NCBI GenBank assembly: GCA_029260985.1
Contig: JAJDCE010000110.1
Span: forward strand, 1 to 12,029
Direction: 5' to 3'
DNA: 12,029 nt
Source of the DNA: Patescibacteria group bacterium
Lineage (GTDB): Bacteria; Patescibacteriota; Gracilibacteria; UM-FILTER-43-11
Of this stretch, positions 1 to 6,281 are shown in pieces. How positions within the stretch are numbered: the first letter of the stretch is position 1; each line of letters begins with the position of its first letter. Position numbers and translations under genes: made by a program. A model generated the notes under the pieces. It searched no databases. It was not told the origin of the DNA and worked only from the letters and a program-made list of their open reading frames with translations.

Positions 1-636
1 CCATATTGCTTCACCGCTGCCATAACCACCGTTTTGTCCTTCTTCAGTGCTTCACCAGCATATTTCAAAGCCCCTCCATTTTCTTTTACGGCAGCCAGTA
101 CAACTCCCCTGTCTTTTCTAAGCGACTTATCAGCAAATTCCAAAGCCTCTCCATTTTCTTTTACGGCAGCCATAACCACCGTTTTATCCTTCTTCAGCGA
201 TATATCCGCGTATTCCAGAGACCGGACATTTTGCTTAATTGCCACCAAAATAAAACCCTTATTCTTACGTAGTGCTTTATCCGCATATCTCAGAGTCCAT
301 CCATATAGCTTCATTGCCGCCATAACTACCGTTTTGTCCCTCTTCAGTGCTTCACCAGCATATGCCAAGGCCCCTCCATATTGTTTCACCGCTGCCATAA
401 CTACCGTTTTATCCCTCTTCAGTGATTTATCAGCAAATTCTAAAGCCTCTCCATTTTCTTTTACGGCAGCCAGTACAATCTCTTTGTCTTTTTTAAGTGA
501 ATTATCAGCATGTCTCAGAGCTCGACCATATTGCTTCACCGCTGCCATAACCACCGTTTTGTCCTTCTTCAGTGCTTCACCAGCATATTTCAAAGCCCCT
601 CCATTTTCTTTTACGGCAGCCAAAACAGCCTTTCTT
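1..636. repeat. 75-bp coding tandem repeat with 525-bp higher-order period
   Basis: The DNA repeats every 75 bp, for example a CCATATTG(C/T)TTCACCGCTG block at 1, 376 and 526. The stretch 1-97 is identical to 526-622, exactly seven units apart, while the units between have diverged. This indicates a fairly recent copying or unequal-crossover event within the DUF4116 gene. The period is a multiple of three, so copy-number change keeps the frame. Confidence 0.92.
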
Positions 637-761
637 TTTTCAACAGATTTTTTTATATTCGCCAAAGATTGCTTAGATTTCCTTACAGCATCCAGCTTTT
701 TATCTGTAGATTTTTTTTGTCTTTCGGGTGATGGTTTATTTTTTGGACCCCCCATTGGCAT
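1..761 (-). CDS. DUF4116 tandem-repeat protein (5' part; 3' end beyond the left edge)
   Basis: The minus strand is open from the ATG at 761 to the window edge: 253 full codons and no stop. After a basic N-terminal stretch (about residues 1-42, many Lys, Ser and Gln) come eight complete 25-residue repeats and part of a ninth. The consensus is roughly K-x-V-V-(L/M)-A-A-V-K-(E/Q)-(N/Y)-G-x-A-L-x-(Y/F)-A-(D/G)-x-(S/A)-L-(K/R)-(K/R)-D. This AAVKxNGxALxYA pattern is what I know as the DUF4116 repeat, a short alpha-helical repeat of unknown function that occurs in long tandem arrays. There is no signal peptide or membrane segment, so it is probably cytoplasmic. The ATG at 761 is preferred (an in-frame ATG also lies at 755) because a strong extended -10 promoter sits just upstream. 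The 256-codon frame on the other strand (34-804) reads Ser/Phe/Ala-rich repeats resembling no family and is a shadow of the 75-bp periodicity. Function unknown. Confidence 0.9.
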   Translation of the reverse strand, partial: MPMGGPKNKPSPERQKKSTDKKLDAVRKSKQSLANIKKSVEKRKAVLAAVKENGGALKYAGEALKKDKTVVMAAVKQYGRALRHADNSLKKDKEIVLAAVKENGEALEFADKSLKRDKTVVMAAVKQYGGALAYAGEALKRDKTVVMAAMKLYGWTLRYADKALRKNKGFILVAIKQNVRSLEYADISLKKDKTVVMAAVKENGEALEFADKSLRKDRGVVLAAVKENGGALKYAGEALKKDKTVVMAAVKQY

Positions 762-779
762 TACAAATTTAATCTTTTT

Positions 780-808
780 ATTATACCACAAAAAAGCTTT
801 ATAATCAA
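780..808 (-). promoter_or_regulatory. Promoter of the DUF4116 gene
   Basis: Read on the minus strand: TTGATT (808-803), a 17-bp spacer, then TATAAT (785-780) preceded by TGG, which makes an extended -10. Transcription would begin near 773, leaving a leader of about 12 nt before the ATG at 761. The leader has no Shine-Dalgarno sequence. The epimerase gene ends only about 20 bp upstream, so the DUF4116 gene can be transcribed independently. Confidence 0.6.
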
Positions 809-829
809 ATTTTCCCCTCTCACTTCTCC

Positions 830-1792
830 TTACCTATATTGATCACTGCTCGTCTCCCTAATCCGCTCCATCCTCAAATTCTCCACCTGCTCCCGTATTC
901 CATCCTCCAATTTCACTGTGGGCTGATAGCCAAGTATTTCCTGAATTTTTGAAATATCCGCATATTGCCCCTGCACATAATCCTCTTTTACAGGGTTTTC
1001 GATGTATTTGGGCTCCATATCTTTCCCAAAAGCTTTAATCAACGTATCCGCAATATCTTTTACACTCGTCGCATTACCTGTCCCGATATTAAACACTTCT
1101 GCCCCTAACTTTTTATCCAGTTCAATCGCTTTACGAAGCCCCTGAACAACATCACGAACATTTGTGAAGTCTCTGGTTTGGGTTCCATCTCCATAAATCA
1201 CAGGTGTTTTATCCCGTGCAATATCCCAGCAGAACTGAGAAATCAAATTGGCATAAATCCCTTTCGCTTCTTCATTGGGCCCATAAACACTCATAAATCT
1301 AAATCCAATAATATCCATATCCGGATGCACCTTATTGAAACAGCGTGAAATGTGTTCATAAGCCCGTTTAGTCACCGCGTAATGGTTAATAGGAGTCACG
1401 CTCTGAGTTTCAACCAGCGGAAGCGGATTATTGCCATAAAGCGAAGACGTCGACGCATATAAAACCTTTTTAACTCCATTTTTACTGGCCCAATCTAGTA
1501 CCGTTGTGAACGATTCAATCGCATTCGTATAAGCCCACACAAAATCCTTCCCCATAAACATCGGCGCACTGCTTGTCCCTGCTAAATGAATCACGTAATC
1601 AACAGGCCCCACCTGATCCAAATCCTCTTTTTTGCGGGAATCCCCTTTGATGAATTTGATGTCCCCATCCAAATTACTTTTATCACCCAAAAACAGATTA
1701 TCCAAAGCAGTAATCTCATACTTTTCTTTGTTAATGTTGCAGAAGTTGGATCCGATAAAACCGGCCCCTCCAGTCACTAAAATACGCTCCAT
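830..1792 (-). CDS. NAD-dependent epimerase/dehydratase (nucleotide-sugar SDR)
   Basis: A 320-residue extended short-chain dehydrogenase/reductase, close to the usual length for nucleotide-sugar 4-epimerases and dehydratases. The Rossmann motif GGAGFIG lies at residues 8-14, and the acidic residue ending strand 2 (D31 in ALDNL) predicts NAD(H) rather than NADP. The catalytic pair is Y138-x-x-x-K142 (HYAVTKRAYEH), with S/T candidates in YASTSSLYG (112-120). YGDGTQTRDFTNVRDVV (200-216) is the typical substrate-domain signature of GalE/WbpP/RmlB-like enzymes. The likely role is cytoplasmic interconversion of a UDP- or dTDP-sugar for surface glycans; the exact substrate cannot be told. The start is set at 1792 (MERILVTGG), where the family begins. 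The frame stays open to 1879, but that extension encodes a non-homologous hydrophobic leader, crosses a 14-bp tandem repeat and overlaps the neighbouring gene's end. No Shine-Dalgarno sequence is visible. Confidence 0.88.
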   Translation of the reverse strand: MERILVTGGAGFIGSNFCNINKEKYEITALDNLFLGDKSNLDGDIKFIKGDSRKKEDLDQVGPVDYVIHLAGTSSAPMFMGKDFVWAYTNAIESFTTVLDWASKNGVKKVLYASTSSLYGNNPLPLVETQSVTPINHYAVTKRAYEHISRCFNKVHPDMDIIGFRFMSVYGPNEEAKGIYANLISQFCWDIARDKTPVIYGDGTQTRDFTNVRDVVQGLRKAIELDKKLGAEVFNIGTGNATSVKDIADTLIKAFGKDMEPKYIENPVKEDYVQGQYADISKIQEILGYQPTVKLEDGIREQVENLRMERIRETSSDQYR

Positions 1793-1826
1793 AATTAATA
1801 CGATTAATAACGAAGCCATTATAAAT

Positions 1827-1854
1827 GCGAAATCCGAAATGCGAAATCCGAAAT
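1827..1854. repeat. 14-bp tandem repeat in the spacer upstream of the epimerase
   Basis: Two perfect copies of GCGAAATCCGAAAT lie at 1827-1840 and 1841-1854, with a further AAAT before them. The array fills about half of the 61-bp spacer between the epimerase start and the upstream gene, and touches that gene's TGA stop (1854-1856). Similar AAATCCGAAAT-type satellites occur between genes in other bacterial genomes, from general recollection. No function is evident. Confidence 0.8.
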
Positions 1855-2477
1855 CATTTGGCTTTCCCAAATGCGCCATTAACCGTCGTAATTGTATTCG
1901 GCTGTATCAGAAAATACTGATTTGGCAGTTTGTTATAGCCTTCCAGATCATAAAATTCAATCATATATTTGCCAATGGGCAGACTGTAGAAATCAGAGCC
2001 AATCCCACCCGCTATTTTGGTGTTTGTAGTCACATCTATAATATTATATTGCACGGTGTCGGGGAACATATGAAGCCCAAGTAGGGGATATTTAAAATAG
2101 GGCATGTAAAACCCTTCAATCATTTTTAACTTACCATTCTCAAGCTCAACAATTTGCGCCTTAGGTGTTTCATAACCGATCACTTCATTGAATTCAACAC
2201 GGTATCGGCCAGGCGATAAACCCAAAAGATCTGAAGAGCCAGAGCCTTCACCGGCACGCTCATCGGTGTTCGCATTAAAAATAGTAAAAGAGCCATCAGA
2301 AATCGGCATTTCAACCGCTAGATGGGCATTGTTAGGAGCCGCACGCCTCAACTGAAGTTCTTCATCCGGAAAAGGCGTGAATCGAAGCATCGGAATCACC
2401 AAAAGCATCGCCAAGCCTAAAAGGTAAGGAGTGTAGTTAAATTTCTTATGAGAGATTCGTTTTTTAGTCTTTTTCAT
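1854..2477 (-). CDS. Membrane-anchored protein with two PEGA/Cna-B-like repeats
   Basis: A 207-residue protein with a basic N-terminus (MKKTKKRISHKK), one membrane helix (about residues 15-32, YLLGLAMLLVIPML) and an outside-facing remainder. The soluble part has two similar halves. The first runs about 60-120, with SPGRYRVEFNEVIGYETP followed by a strand ending in a Gly-aromatic pair. The second runs about 140-204, with LPIGKYMIEFYDLEGYNKLP and a similar end. The shared (S/L)P-x-G-x-Y-x-(V/I)-E-F-x(4)-GY-x(2)-P pattern is typical of beta-sandwich modules of the PEGA, SpaA or carboxypeptidase-regulatory type, often found on cell surfaces. I do not recognise a specific family. It lies upstream of, and in the same direction as, the sugar epimerase (61-bp gap), so the two may be co-transcribed. 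No Shine-Dalgarno sequence precedes the ATG. Confidence 0.8.
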   Translation of the reverse strand: MKKTKKRISHKKFNYTPYLLGLAMLLVIPMLRFTPFPDEELQLRRAAPNNAHLAVEMPISDGSFTIFNANTDERAGEGSGSSDLLGLSPGRYRVEFNEVIGYETPKAQIVELENGKLKMIEGFYMPYFKYPLLGLHMFPDTVQYNIIDVTTNTKIAGGIGSDFYSLPIGKYMIEFYDLEGYNKLPNQYFLIQPNTITTVNGAFGKAK

Positions 2478-2504
2478 GGGTTTTTATTTTTTGATCTTAA
2501 TATT

Positions 2505-2533
2505 ATTATAACATATTTAACTAAATTATGCAA
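2505..2533 (-). promoter_or_regulatory. Promoter of the PEGA-like membrane protein gene
   Basis: On the minus strand, TTGCAT (2533-2528), a 17-bp spacer and a perfect TATAAT (2510-2505). The -35 box is only a half match. The expected start near 2498 leaves a leader of about 20 nt that is A/T-rich with no Shine-Dalgarno. Confidence 0.45.
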
Positions 2534-2559
2534 ATACTTGTTTGCCATACCACCCTGTC

Positions 2560-2579
2560 ATTCCTGCGAAAGCAGGAAT
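2560..2579. repeat. REP-like extragenic palindrome (8-bp stem, GAAA loop)
   Basis: ATTCCTGC-GAAA-GCAGGAAT is a perfect 8-bp stem closed by a GNRA tetraloop, in the divergent spacer between the PEGA-like gene and ftsQ. It sits in GTCATTCCTGCGAAAGCAGG, a variant of the GTCATTCC(C/T)GCGAAAGC(G/A)GGAAT palindromes I know from many bacterial genomes. There is no U-tract, so it is more likely a dispersed REP-type element than a terminator. Confidence 0.75.
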
Positions 2580-2614
2580 CTATGCCAATTGGGTACTACG
2601 TCATACGTAAATTC

Positions 2615-2623
2615 TGCTAAAAT
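2615..2623 (+). promoter_or_regulatory. Extended -10 element placing the transcript start on the ftsQ ATG
   Basis: TGCTAAAAT (TGn + TAAAAT) ends at 2623, and the ATG of the next gene is at 2630, just where transcription would be expected to start. No convincing -35 is seen. If used, the mRNA would be leaderless or nearly so, consistent with the lack of a ribosome-binding site. Confidence 0.5.
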
Positions 2624-2629
2624 AAGTCC

Positions 2630-3676
2630 ATGTTCAAGAAAAAAAGAGCAAAAAGACTGTATTATCCCGTTAAGTCCAAGTGGTACACTAAGCCGAGACG
2701 AAAACGAACCAAAAAGAAGCTGATTAAAGGTGGTTTTAAAGGACTTAAGAAGATGATTTTAAAGTCCTTATATCTAATGATATTAATTGGCGCTTTTGCT
2801 GTTATAATTCTCTTTCTGGCTTTTTCATCCTATTTCTCAATCCGCAACATCGAAGTCGACCGCACTACATTCAGCATCGACAGCTCCTCCATTGAAAGCG
2901 AATTGAAGCAATATGTGGGCAAAAACATGGTCTTTTTTGCCAAAAGCCGAATATACAAAACCATCCAAACCCTTTTTCCTGAATTTGAAACAGTTAAAGT
3001 AAAAAAGGTATTACCATCTACCCTTAAAATCAGCCTCGAAAGCTACCCCATCGTCGCCAACCTGCGAGCTTATTATGTTCTGCCTGAGGCCGAAGAAATG
3101 GTTGAAGAGGACTTTACGGAGTTAAGCAAGGCCATCGAAGAACTTTCGGGCACCGAGGCGGCGTTGGCCACCCTGGAAACCGATAGCCCCCTTCGTGATG
3201 AAGAGGTTCTCGATGATGTATTCACCTTGGAGGGCTACGAAGAAGAGAAGCCGGATGAAATTGAGCAAAAAGCCCTACTGAACAGAAATGGTCAGGTCAT
3301 TTTTGACCAGGAGGAGAACCTGGAACTCATGACCATATCCGTATACGGTTTATCACAACCAGTGGAAGATCGTGAGCGGGTGGTTCAGAAAGATCACATG
3401 GACGATATATTGGGGGCAATCTCACACATCAAAAATGTGATGAACCTAGAGACCAAAGCGATCAGGTATCTACCTGTCGCCCGGGAAATTCATTTAAAAA
3501 CCAGCGACAATCTGATAATCTGGATCAGCATTGATCGTGATTACAAAGAGCAAATCGATAAATTGGCAACTGTCTATGAACCCGCCGAGCTGAGTAACGA
3601 AGAGATTTCCTACATTGATTTACGGGTCCGCGAAAAAATAATCTATTGCCCCATTAACGCCCATTGCAACCAATAA
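2630..3676 (+). CDS. ftsQ: FtsQ/DivIB-like cell-division protein with acidic insertion
   Basis: A 348-residue single-pass protein. Its very basic cytoplasmic N-terminus (about 1-41) is followed by a membrane helix (about 42-66) and an extracytoplasmic POTRA-type domain (about 68-140: YFSIRNIEV..., YVGKNMVFF, FPEFETVKVKKVLPSTLKIS). After the POTRA domain the family normally goes on to a beta domain; here that resumes at LLNRNGQVIF (217-226) and ends in SYIDLRVREKIIY (327-339). Between them lies an insertion of roughly 60 residues (about 152-212) very rich in Glu and Asp, not usual in FtsQ. FtsQ/DivIB links the early and late divisome with FtsB and FtsL. The gene leads a run of wall genes. The start is supported by the promoter position. 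The C-terminus carries two Cys (340 and 346). Confidence 0.8.
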   Translation: MFKKKRAKRLYYPVKSKWYTKPRRKRTKKKLIKGGFKGLKKMILKSLYLMILIGAFAVIILFLAFSSYFSIRNIEVDRTTFSIDSSSIESELKQYVGKNMVFFAKSRIYKTIQTLFPEFETVKVKKVLPSTLKISLESYPIVANLRAYYVLPEAEEMVEEDFTELSKAIEELSGTEAALATLETDSPLRDEEVLDDVFTLEGYEEEKPDEIEQKALLNRNGQVIFDQEENLELMTISVYGLSQPVEDRERVVQKDHMDDILGAISHIKNVMNLETKAIRYLPVAREIHLKTSDNLIIWISIDRDYKEQIDKLATVYEPAELSNEEISYIDLRVREKIIYCPINAHCNQ

Positions 3677-3682
3677 TATAAT
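3654..3682 (+). promoter_or_regulatory. Possible promoter for the D,D-carboxypeptidase gene
   Basis: TTAACG (3654-3659), a 17-bp spacer and a perfect TATAAT (3677-3682) directly after the ftsQ-like stop codon. The predicted start, near 3689, coincides with the beginning of the large inverted repeat, so the 5' leader of this transcript would fold into that hairpin. Confidence 0.45.
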
Positions 3683-3688
3683 AGTCTC

Positions 3689-3753
3689 AAGTGCGAGTGC
3701 GAGTCTCAAGTATCGTAAATCGGTCTTGAGACTTGAGACTCGCACTCGCACTT
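3689..3753. repeat. Perfect 22-bp inverted repeat (stem 3689-3710 / 3732-3753)
   Basis: The two 22-nt arms are exact reverse complements separated by a 21-nt loop. The arms are built from the words CTCAAG and GTGCGAG. A second, overlapping stem is possible (3702-3710 with 3725-3733), so the element mixes direct and inverted copies. It fills most of the spacer between the ftsQ-like and carboxypeptidase genes and ends 8 bp before the ATG. There is no U-tract, so it is not a classical terminator. A 19-nt identical piece recurs at 6445-6463. Confidence 0.88.
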
Positions 3754-3761
3754 AAATTAAG

Positions 3762-4646
3762 ATGTTCAGAAGTTTAATCATTCTCCTCCTGCTTGCAGGA
3801 TTTGGCACTACCTCTACCACAAGCGACAAGGTCGTAGACTCTTTCGAAAACAGCGACCTTTTAGTGGTTGAATCCATACCGGTAAAAAAGACCTCAGCTA
3901 TTGAGCCTGTCATCAACGCAAAAGCAAGTTTATTGATGGATTACGACACTGGAATCGTACTTTTTGAAAATGAATCCGATAAACGCTTGCCCATGGCCAG
4001 CCTCACCAAAATCATGACCGCTATTCTGATTTTAGAATCACACGATTTGGATGAGATTGTCACTGTACAGGATGACATGAACGACTTGGGATTCTTAGGG
4101 GTTAAAATGTGGCTTCATCAATACGAAAAAATAACCGTCGAAAATCTCCTCATCGGCCTTTTAGTTCCCTCTGCTGGGGATGCAGCCATGGCTTTGGCAG
4201 TCCATCATAGCGGCTCTGTAGAGACATTCGTAGAAGCGATGAATGAAAAAACAAAAAAACTAAATCTTCAAGACACCCAATTCAAAAATCCTATTGGCCT
4301 CGATGACGATGGGCATTATTCAAGCGCCTTTGACTTAGCACTATTAACCAAATTTGCCCTGAGGAATAAAGATTTCCAGCGCATTGTCCAGATCCCGCGA
4401 GCTACAGTCACTTCAACAGATGGTGAAATTAAACATTCTTTCGAAGGTACGAACTATCTTCTCAATAGCTATCTGGATATCCGCGGAGTCAAAACAGGCA
4501 CTACAAATGCTGCTGGACAGTCTTTAATCAACCTGGCCCGCCATGACAACGGTAAAGAAGTCATTGTTGTTCTCTTAGATAGTCCGGAACGTTTCCAAGA
4601 GGGAAAACGACTCATTGATTGGGGGTTTCGTAATTATTTGTGGTGA
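3762..4646 (+). CDS. D-alanyl-D-alanine carboxypeptidase, peptidase S11 family
   Basis: A 294-residue penicillin-binding-protein-type serine peptidase that removes the terminal D-Ala from peptidoglycan stem peptides outside the cell. A short hydrophobic N-terminal signal (about 4-15) precedes the catalytic domain. The active-site S80-x-x-K83 is in PMASLTKIM, and K244-T-G in RGVKTGTTNAAG. The second motif, usually S-x-N, reads S137-A-G139 in VPSAGDAAMALA, so the Asn is replaced by Gly. Spacing between motifs (57 and 107 residues) fits S11 enzymes. It stops after the catalytic domain, without the C-terminal beta domain and amphipathic anchor of E. coli PBP5. The TGA stop confirms that TGA is not reassigned. 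The ATG directly follows the inverted repeat; no Shine-Dalgarno is seen. Confidence 0.9.
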   Translation: MFRSLIILLLLAGFGTTSTTSDKVVDSFENSDLLVVESIPVKKTSAIEPVINAKASLLMDYDTGIVLFENESDKRLPMASLTKIMTAILILESHDLDEIVTVQDDMNDLGFLGVKMWLHQYEKITVENLLIGLLVPSAGDAAMALAVHHSGSVETFVEAMNEKTKKLNLQDTQFKNPIGLDDDGHYSSAFDLALLTKFALRNKDFQRIVQIPRATVTSTDGEIKHSFEGTNYLLNSYLDIRGVKTGTTNAAGQSLINLARHDNGKEVIVVLLDSPERFQEGKRLIDWGFRNYLW

Positions 4647-4688
4647 ATAGAGAATGGTAATTAGAAAATAATAAATAAAAAACGTCAA

Positions 4689-4717
4689 TTAAAAAAGGGT
4701 AAAAAAGGTGGTATTAT
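4689..4717 (+). promoter_or_regulatory. Possible promoter for the LysM/M23 gene
   Basis: TTAAAA (4689-4694), a 17-bp spacer and TATTAT (4712-4717) preceded by TGG (extended -10). The leader to the ATG at 4816 would be about 90 nt. Confidence 0.35.
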
Positions 4718-4761
4718 CACAGAGAGATAGTTAATACTATTGAGCTTCCAAATTCCTAAGT

Positions 4762-4789
4762 GACTGAGATCCGGTTTTAACAGGCAGTC
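4762..4789 (+). other. Short potential hairpin in the leader of the LysM/M23 gene
   Basis: GACTG (4762-4766) can pair with CAGTC (4785-4789), with further possible CC/GG and GTT/AAC pairs inside, followed by CTTTATTTTG. It could be a weak terminator of the carboxypeptidase gene or leader structure of the next one. Nothing else recognisable lies in the 169-bp spacer. Confidence 0.25.
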
Positions 4790-4815
4790 CTTTATTTTGT
4801 CCTCTAGTTTCATTT

Positions 4816-5952
4816 ATGGTTAACCTAGACGCTCGTCGCGAGCGACACGCAAAACTCAAACAGGAAAATATCGCGCTAAAAAAACCTTCGCTAAACCCGA
4901 TGGGGGCAACAACAGCAGCGCTCAGAAACAGTATTCAGCAGCTCTGCAGGGATCAGGGAAATAGTTTGATGATTCACCGTTTTTTGAAGCGAGTCGCTGT
5001 ATTTACAGCAGTCTTTATGCTGCTGAGCCCATTTATCACCACTTATCAGCTTGCCCATGAGGCCCATGGATATTTCCAATTAGAAGAAGAGATGGGGGCA
5101 ATTGATTTTGACGGTGGAGGGGTAGAATATACAATCGCAGATGTCATGACTGAAGATGGTTTTTTATTAAAACCCGCAATCAATTCCGCCGAAGGCGACA
5201 GAAGCGGCTTTAGCGATATCTTCGTCTACACCGTTGAGCCAGGTGATACACTCTCTTCCATTGCTCAAAGCTTCAACCTAAAACGAGAAACTTTGATGGG
5301 AGAAAACAGCTTATGGAACCCAAACCGACTCCGCGTAGGCTCTAAGATAAAAATTCTACCCGTTAACGGTTTATCGCATGTTGTGAAGAAAAAAGAAACT
5401 TTGGCATCATTAGCCAAAAAGTACAAAGTCGAAAAAGAAGACATCGTTAAACAAAACCAACTAGAAAATGAAACTCTGGTCGCTGATGCGACTCTAATCA
5501 TTCCTGGGGCCAAACGATCAGCGCCCGTTTATCTCTCCTCAACCGCCCCTGCTAGTGTAGCCAGCTATAGTGGTAAGTCCGCGGTAGGTCGTTTGATTTG
5601 GCCAACCGTTGGTAAGCTAACCCAAGGCTATCGCCGAGGACACTTAGCTCTCGATATTGGCAATCGAGCCAAAGGTCCAATTTACGCAGCTGCCGCCGGT
5701 AAGGTGATCAAGGCCCAAGGGGGCTGGAATGGAGGATATGGGAACATGGTTATCATCGATCACGGCAACGGAATGCAAACGCTATACGGACACAACGAAA
5801 AACTTTACGTCACGGTTGGCCAATACGTTGAGCAAGGCCAAACCATTGCCTGGATGGGACGATCAGGACGTGTTTATGGCCCAACTGGAATTCACTTACA
5901 TTTTGAAGTCCGCATAAAGGGCGTGAAGTACAATCCATCGAATTTCTTTTAA
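4816..5952 (+). CDS. LysM-LysM-M23 peptidoglycan endopeptidase, membrane-anchored
   Basis: A 378-residue wall hydrolase. A charged N-terminus (about 1-57) leads into a membrane helix (about 58-76, RVAVFTAVFMLLSPFI). Two LysM peptidoglycan-binding domains follow: about 136-182 (VYTVEPGDTLSSIAQSF) and about 186-230 (LSHVVKKKETLASLAKKY). The C-terminal M23 (lysostaphin/LytM-like) domain spans about 258-378. All metal and catalytic residues are present: H276 and D280 in RGHLALDIG, H326 in YGHN, and H360-x-H362 in GIHLHFEV. It should therefore be an active zinc endopeptidase cutting peptide cross-links, not a degenerate EnvC/NlpD-type activator. The start at 4816 gives an unusually long cytoplasmic tail; M52 (MIHRFLKR) would give a compact signal anchor and is a real alternative. 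No Shine-Dalgarno is clear at either. Its place after ftsQ-like and carboxypeptidase genes suggests septal wall remodelling. Confidence 0.92.
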   Translation: MVNLDARRERHAKLKQENIALKKPSLNPMGATTAALRNSIQQLCRDQGNSLMIHRFLKRVAVFTAVFMLLSPFITTYQLAHEAHGYFQLEEEMGAIDFDGGGVEYTIADVMTEDGFLLKPAINSAEGDRSGFSDIFVYTVEPGDTLSSIAQSFNLKRETLMGENSLWNPNRLRVGSKIKILPVNGLSHVVKKKETLASLAKKYKVEKEDIVKQNQLENETLVADATLIIPGAKRSAPVYLSSTAPASVASYSGKSAVGRLIWPTVGKLTQGYRRGHLALDIGNRAKGPIYAAAAGKVIKAQGGWNGGYGNMVIIDHGNGMQTLYGHNEKLYVTVGQYVEQGQTIAWMGRSGRVYGPTGIHLHFEVRIKGVKYNPSNFF

Positions 5953-5962
5953 CAACGAAATT

Positions 5963-6018
5963 ACGAAGTAACGTCATAATAAGATAGTAAGTTACTTCGT
6001 TACATCGTTACTTCGTTA
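5963..6018. repeat. Inverted and direct repeat running into the yidD start codon
   Basis: ACGAAGTAAC (5963-5972) is the exact reverse complement of GTTACTTCGT (5991-6000); pairing extends imperfectly outward. GTTACTTCGTTA then occurs twice directly (5991-6002 and 6007-6018), and the last base of the second copy is the A of the yidD ATG. The element fills almost the entire M23-yidD spacer. Confidence 0.8.
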
Positions 6019-6281
6019 TGAAGGTATTAAAGTACATTTGGCAGCTACCCCGCAAAATAGCCATCTTTTTAGTCGAGCTATACCAAAAAACACTCTCACC
6101 TGATCACAGCAAGTGGATGAAGGGGCTTTTTCCTCATGGGCACTGCAAATACCAACCTTCATGCAGTGAGTACTCTAAGCAAGCCTACAGGAAGCGCGGC
6201 TTTATTATTGGTTTTTTTAAGTCAGCCTGGCGAATTCTCCGCTGTAATCCCTGGTCAAAAGGCGGGAATGATCTACCATAA
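6018..6281 (+). CDS. yidD: Membrane protein insertion efficiency factor YidD
   Basis: An 87-residue protein of typical YidD length (about 70-90). It shows the family signatures CKYQPSCSEYSKQA (residues 43-56) with its paired Cys, and RCNPWSKGGNDLP at the C-terminus. The amphipathic N-terminal half (KIAIFLVELYQKTLSPD) is expected to lie along the inner face of the cytoplasmic membrane, where YidD assists YidC-dependent insertion of membrane proteins. In many bacteria yidD sits between rnpA and yidC; here it follows a wall hydrolase instead and no yidC is in the window. Initiation must occur from within a repeat, without any Shine-Dalgarno. A 5-bp stem (6273-6277 with 6283-6287) surrounds the stop codon. 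Confidence 0.95.
   Translation: MKVLKYIWQLPRKIAIFLVELYQKTLSPDHSKWMKGLFPHGHCKYQPSCSEYSKQAYRKRGFIIGFFKSAWRILRCNPWSKGGNDLP

Noticed and set aside
1..636. CRISPR-like regular repeats
   Set aside because: The 75-bp units are contiguous, without unique spacers, and encode a protein repeat in frame.
34..804. 256-codon plus-strand frame rich in Ser, Phe, Ala
   Set aside because: It is the antisense of the DUF4116 repeat array; its repeats resemble no protein family, and the minus strand has both the family match and a promoter.
1793..1879. N-terminal extension of the epimerase (start at 1879)
   Set aside because: The enzyme family starts at MERILVTGG; the extension reads through a 14-bp satellite and overlaps the end of the upstream gene.
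1632..2084. 150-codon plus-strand frame
   Set aside because: It lies antisense to the epimerase and the PEGA-like gene, crosses the satellite repeat, and its translation shows no family features.
3689..3753. Rho-independent terminator of the ftsQ-like gene
   Set aside because: The stem is strong but very long with a 21-nt loop and no downstream U-run; partial copies elsewhere point to a dispersed repeat.
4644..4646. TGA reassignment to glycine, as in some CPR groups
   Set aside because: TGA ends the carboxypeptidase and PEGA-like genes at natural positions, and no in-frame TGA occurs in conserved protein regions.
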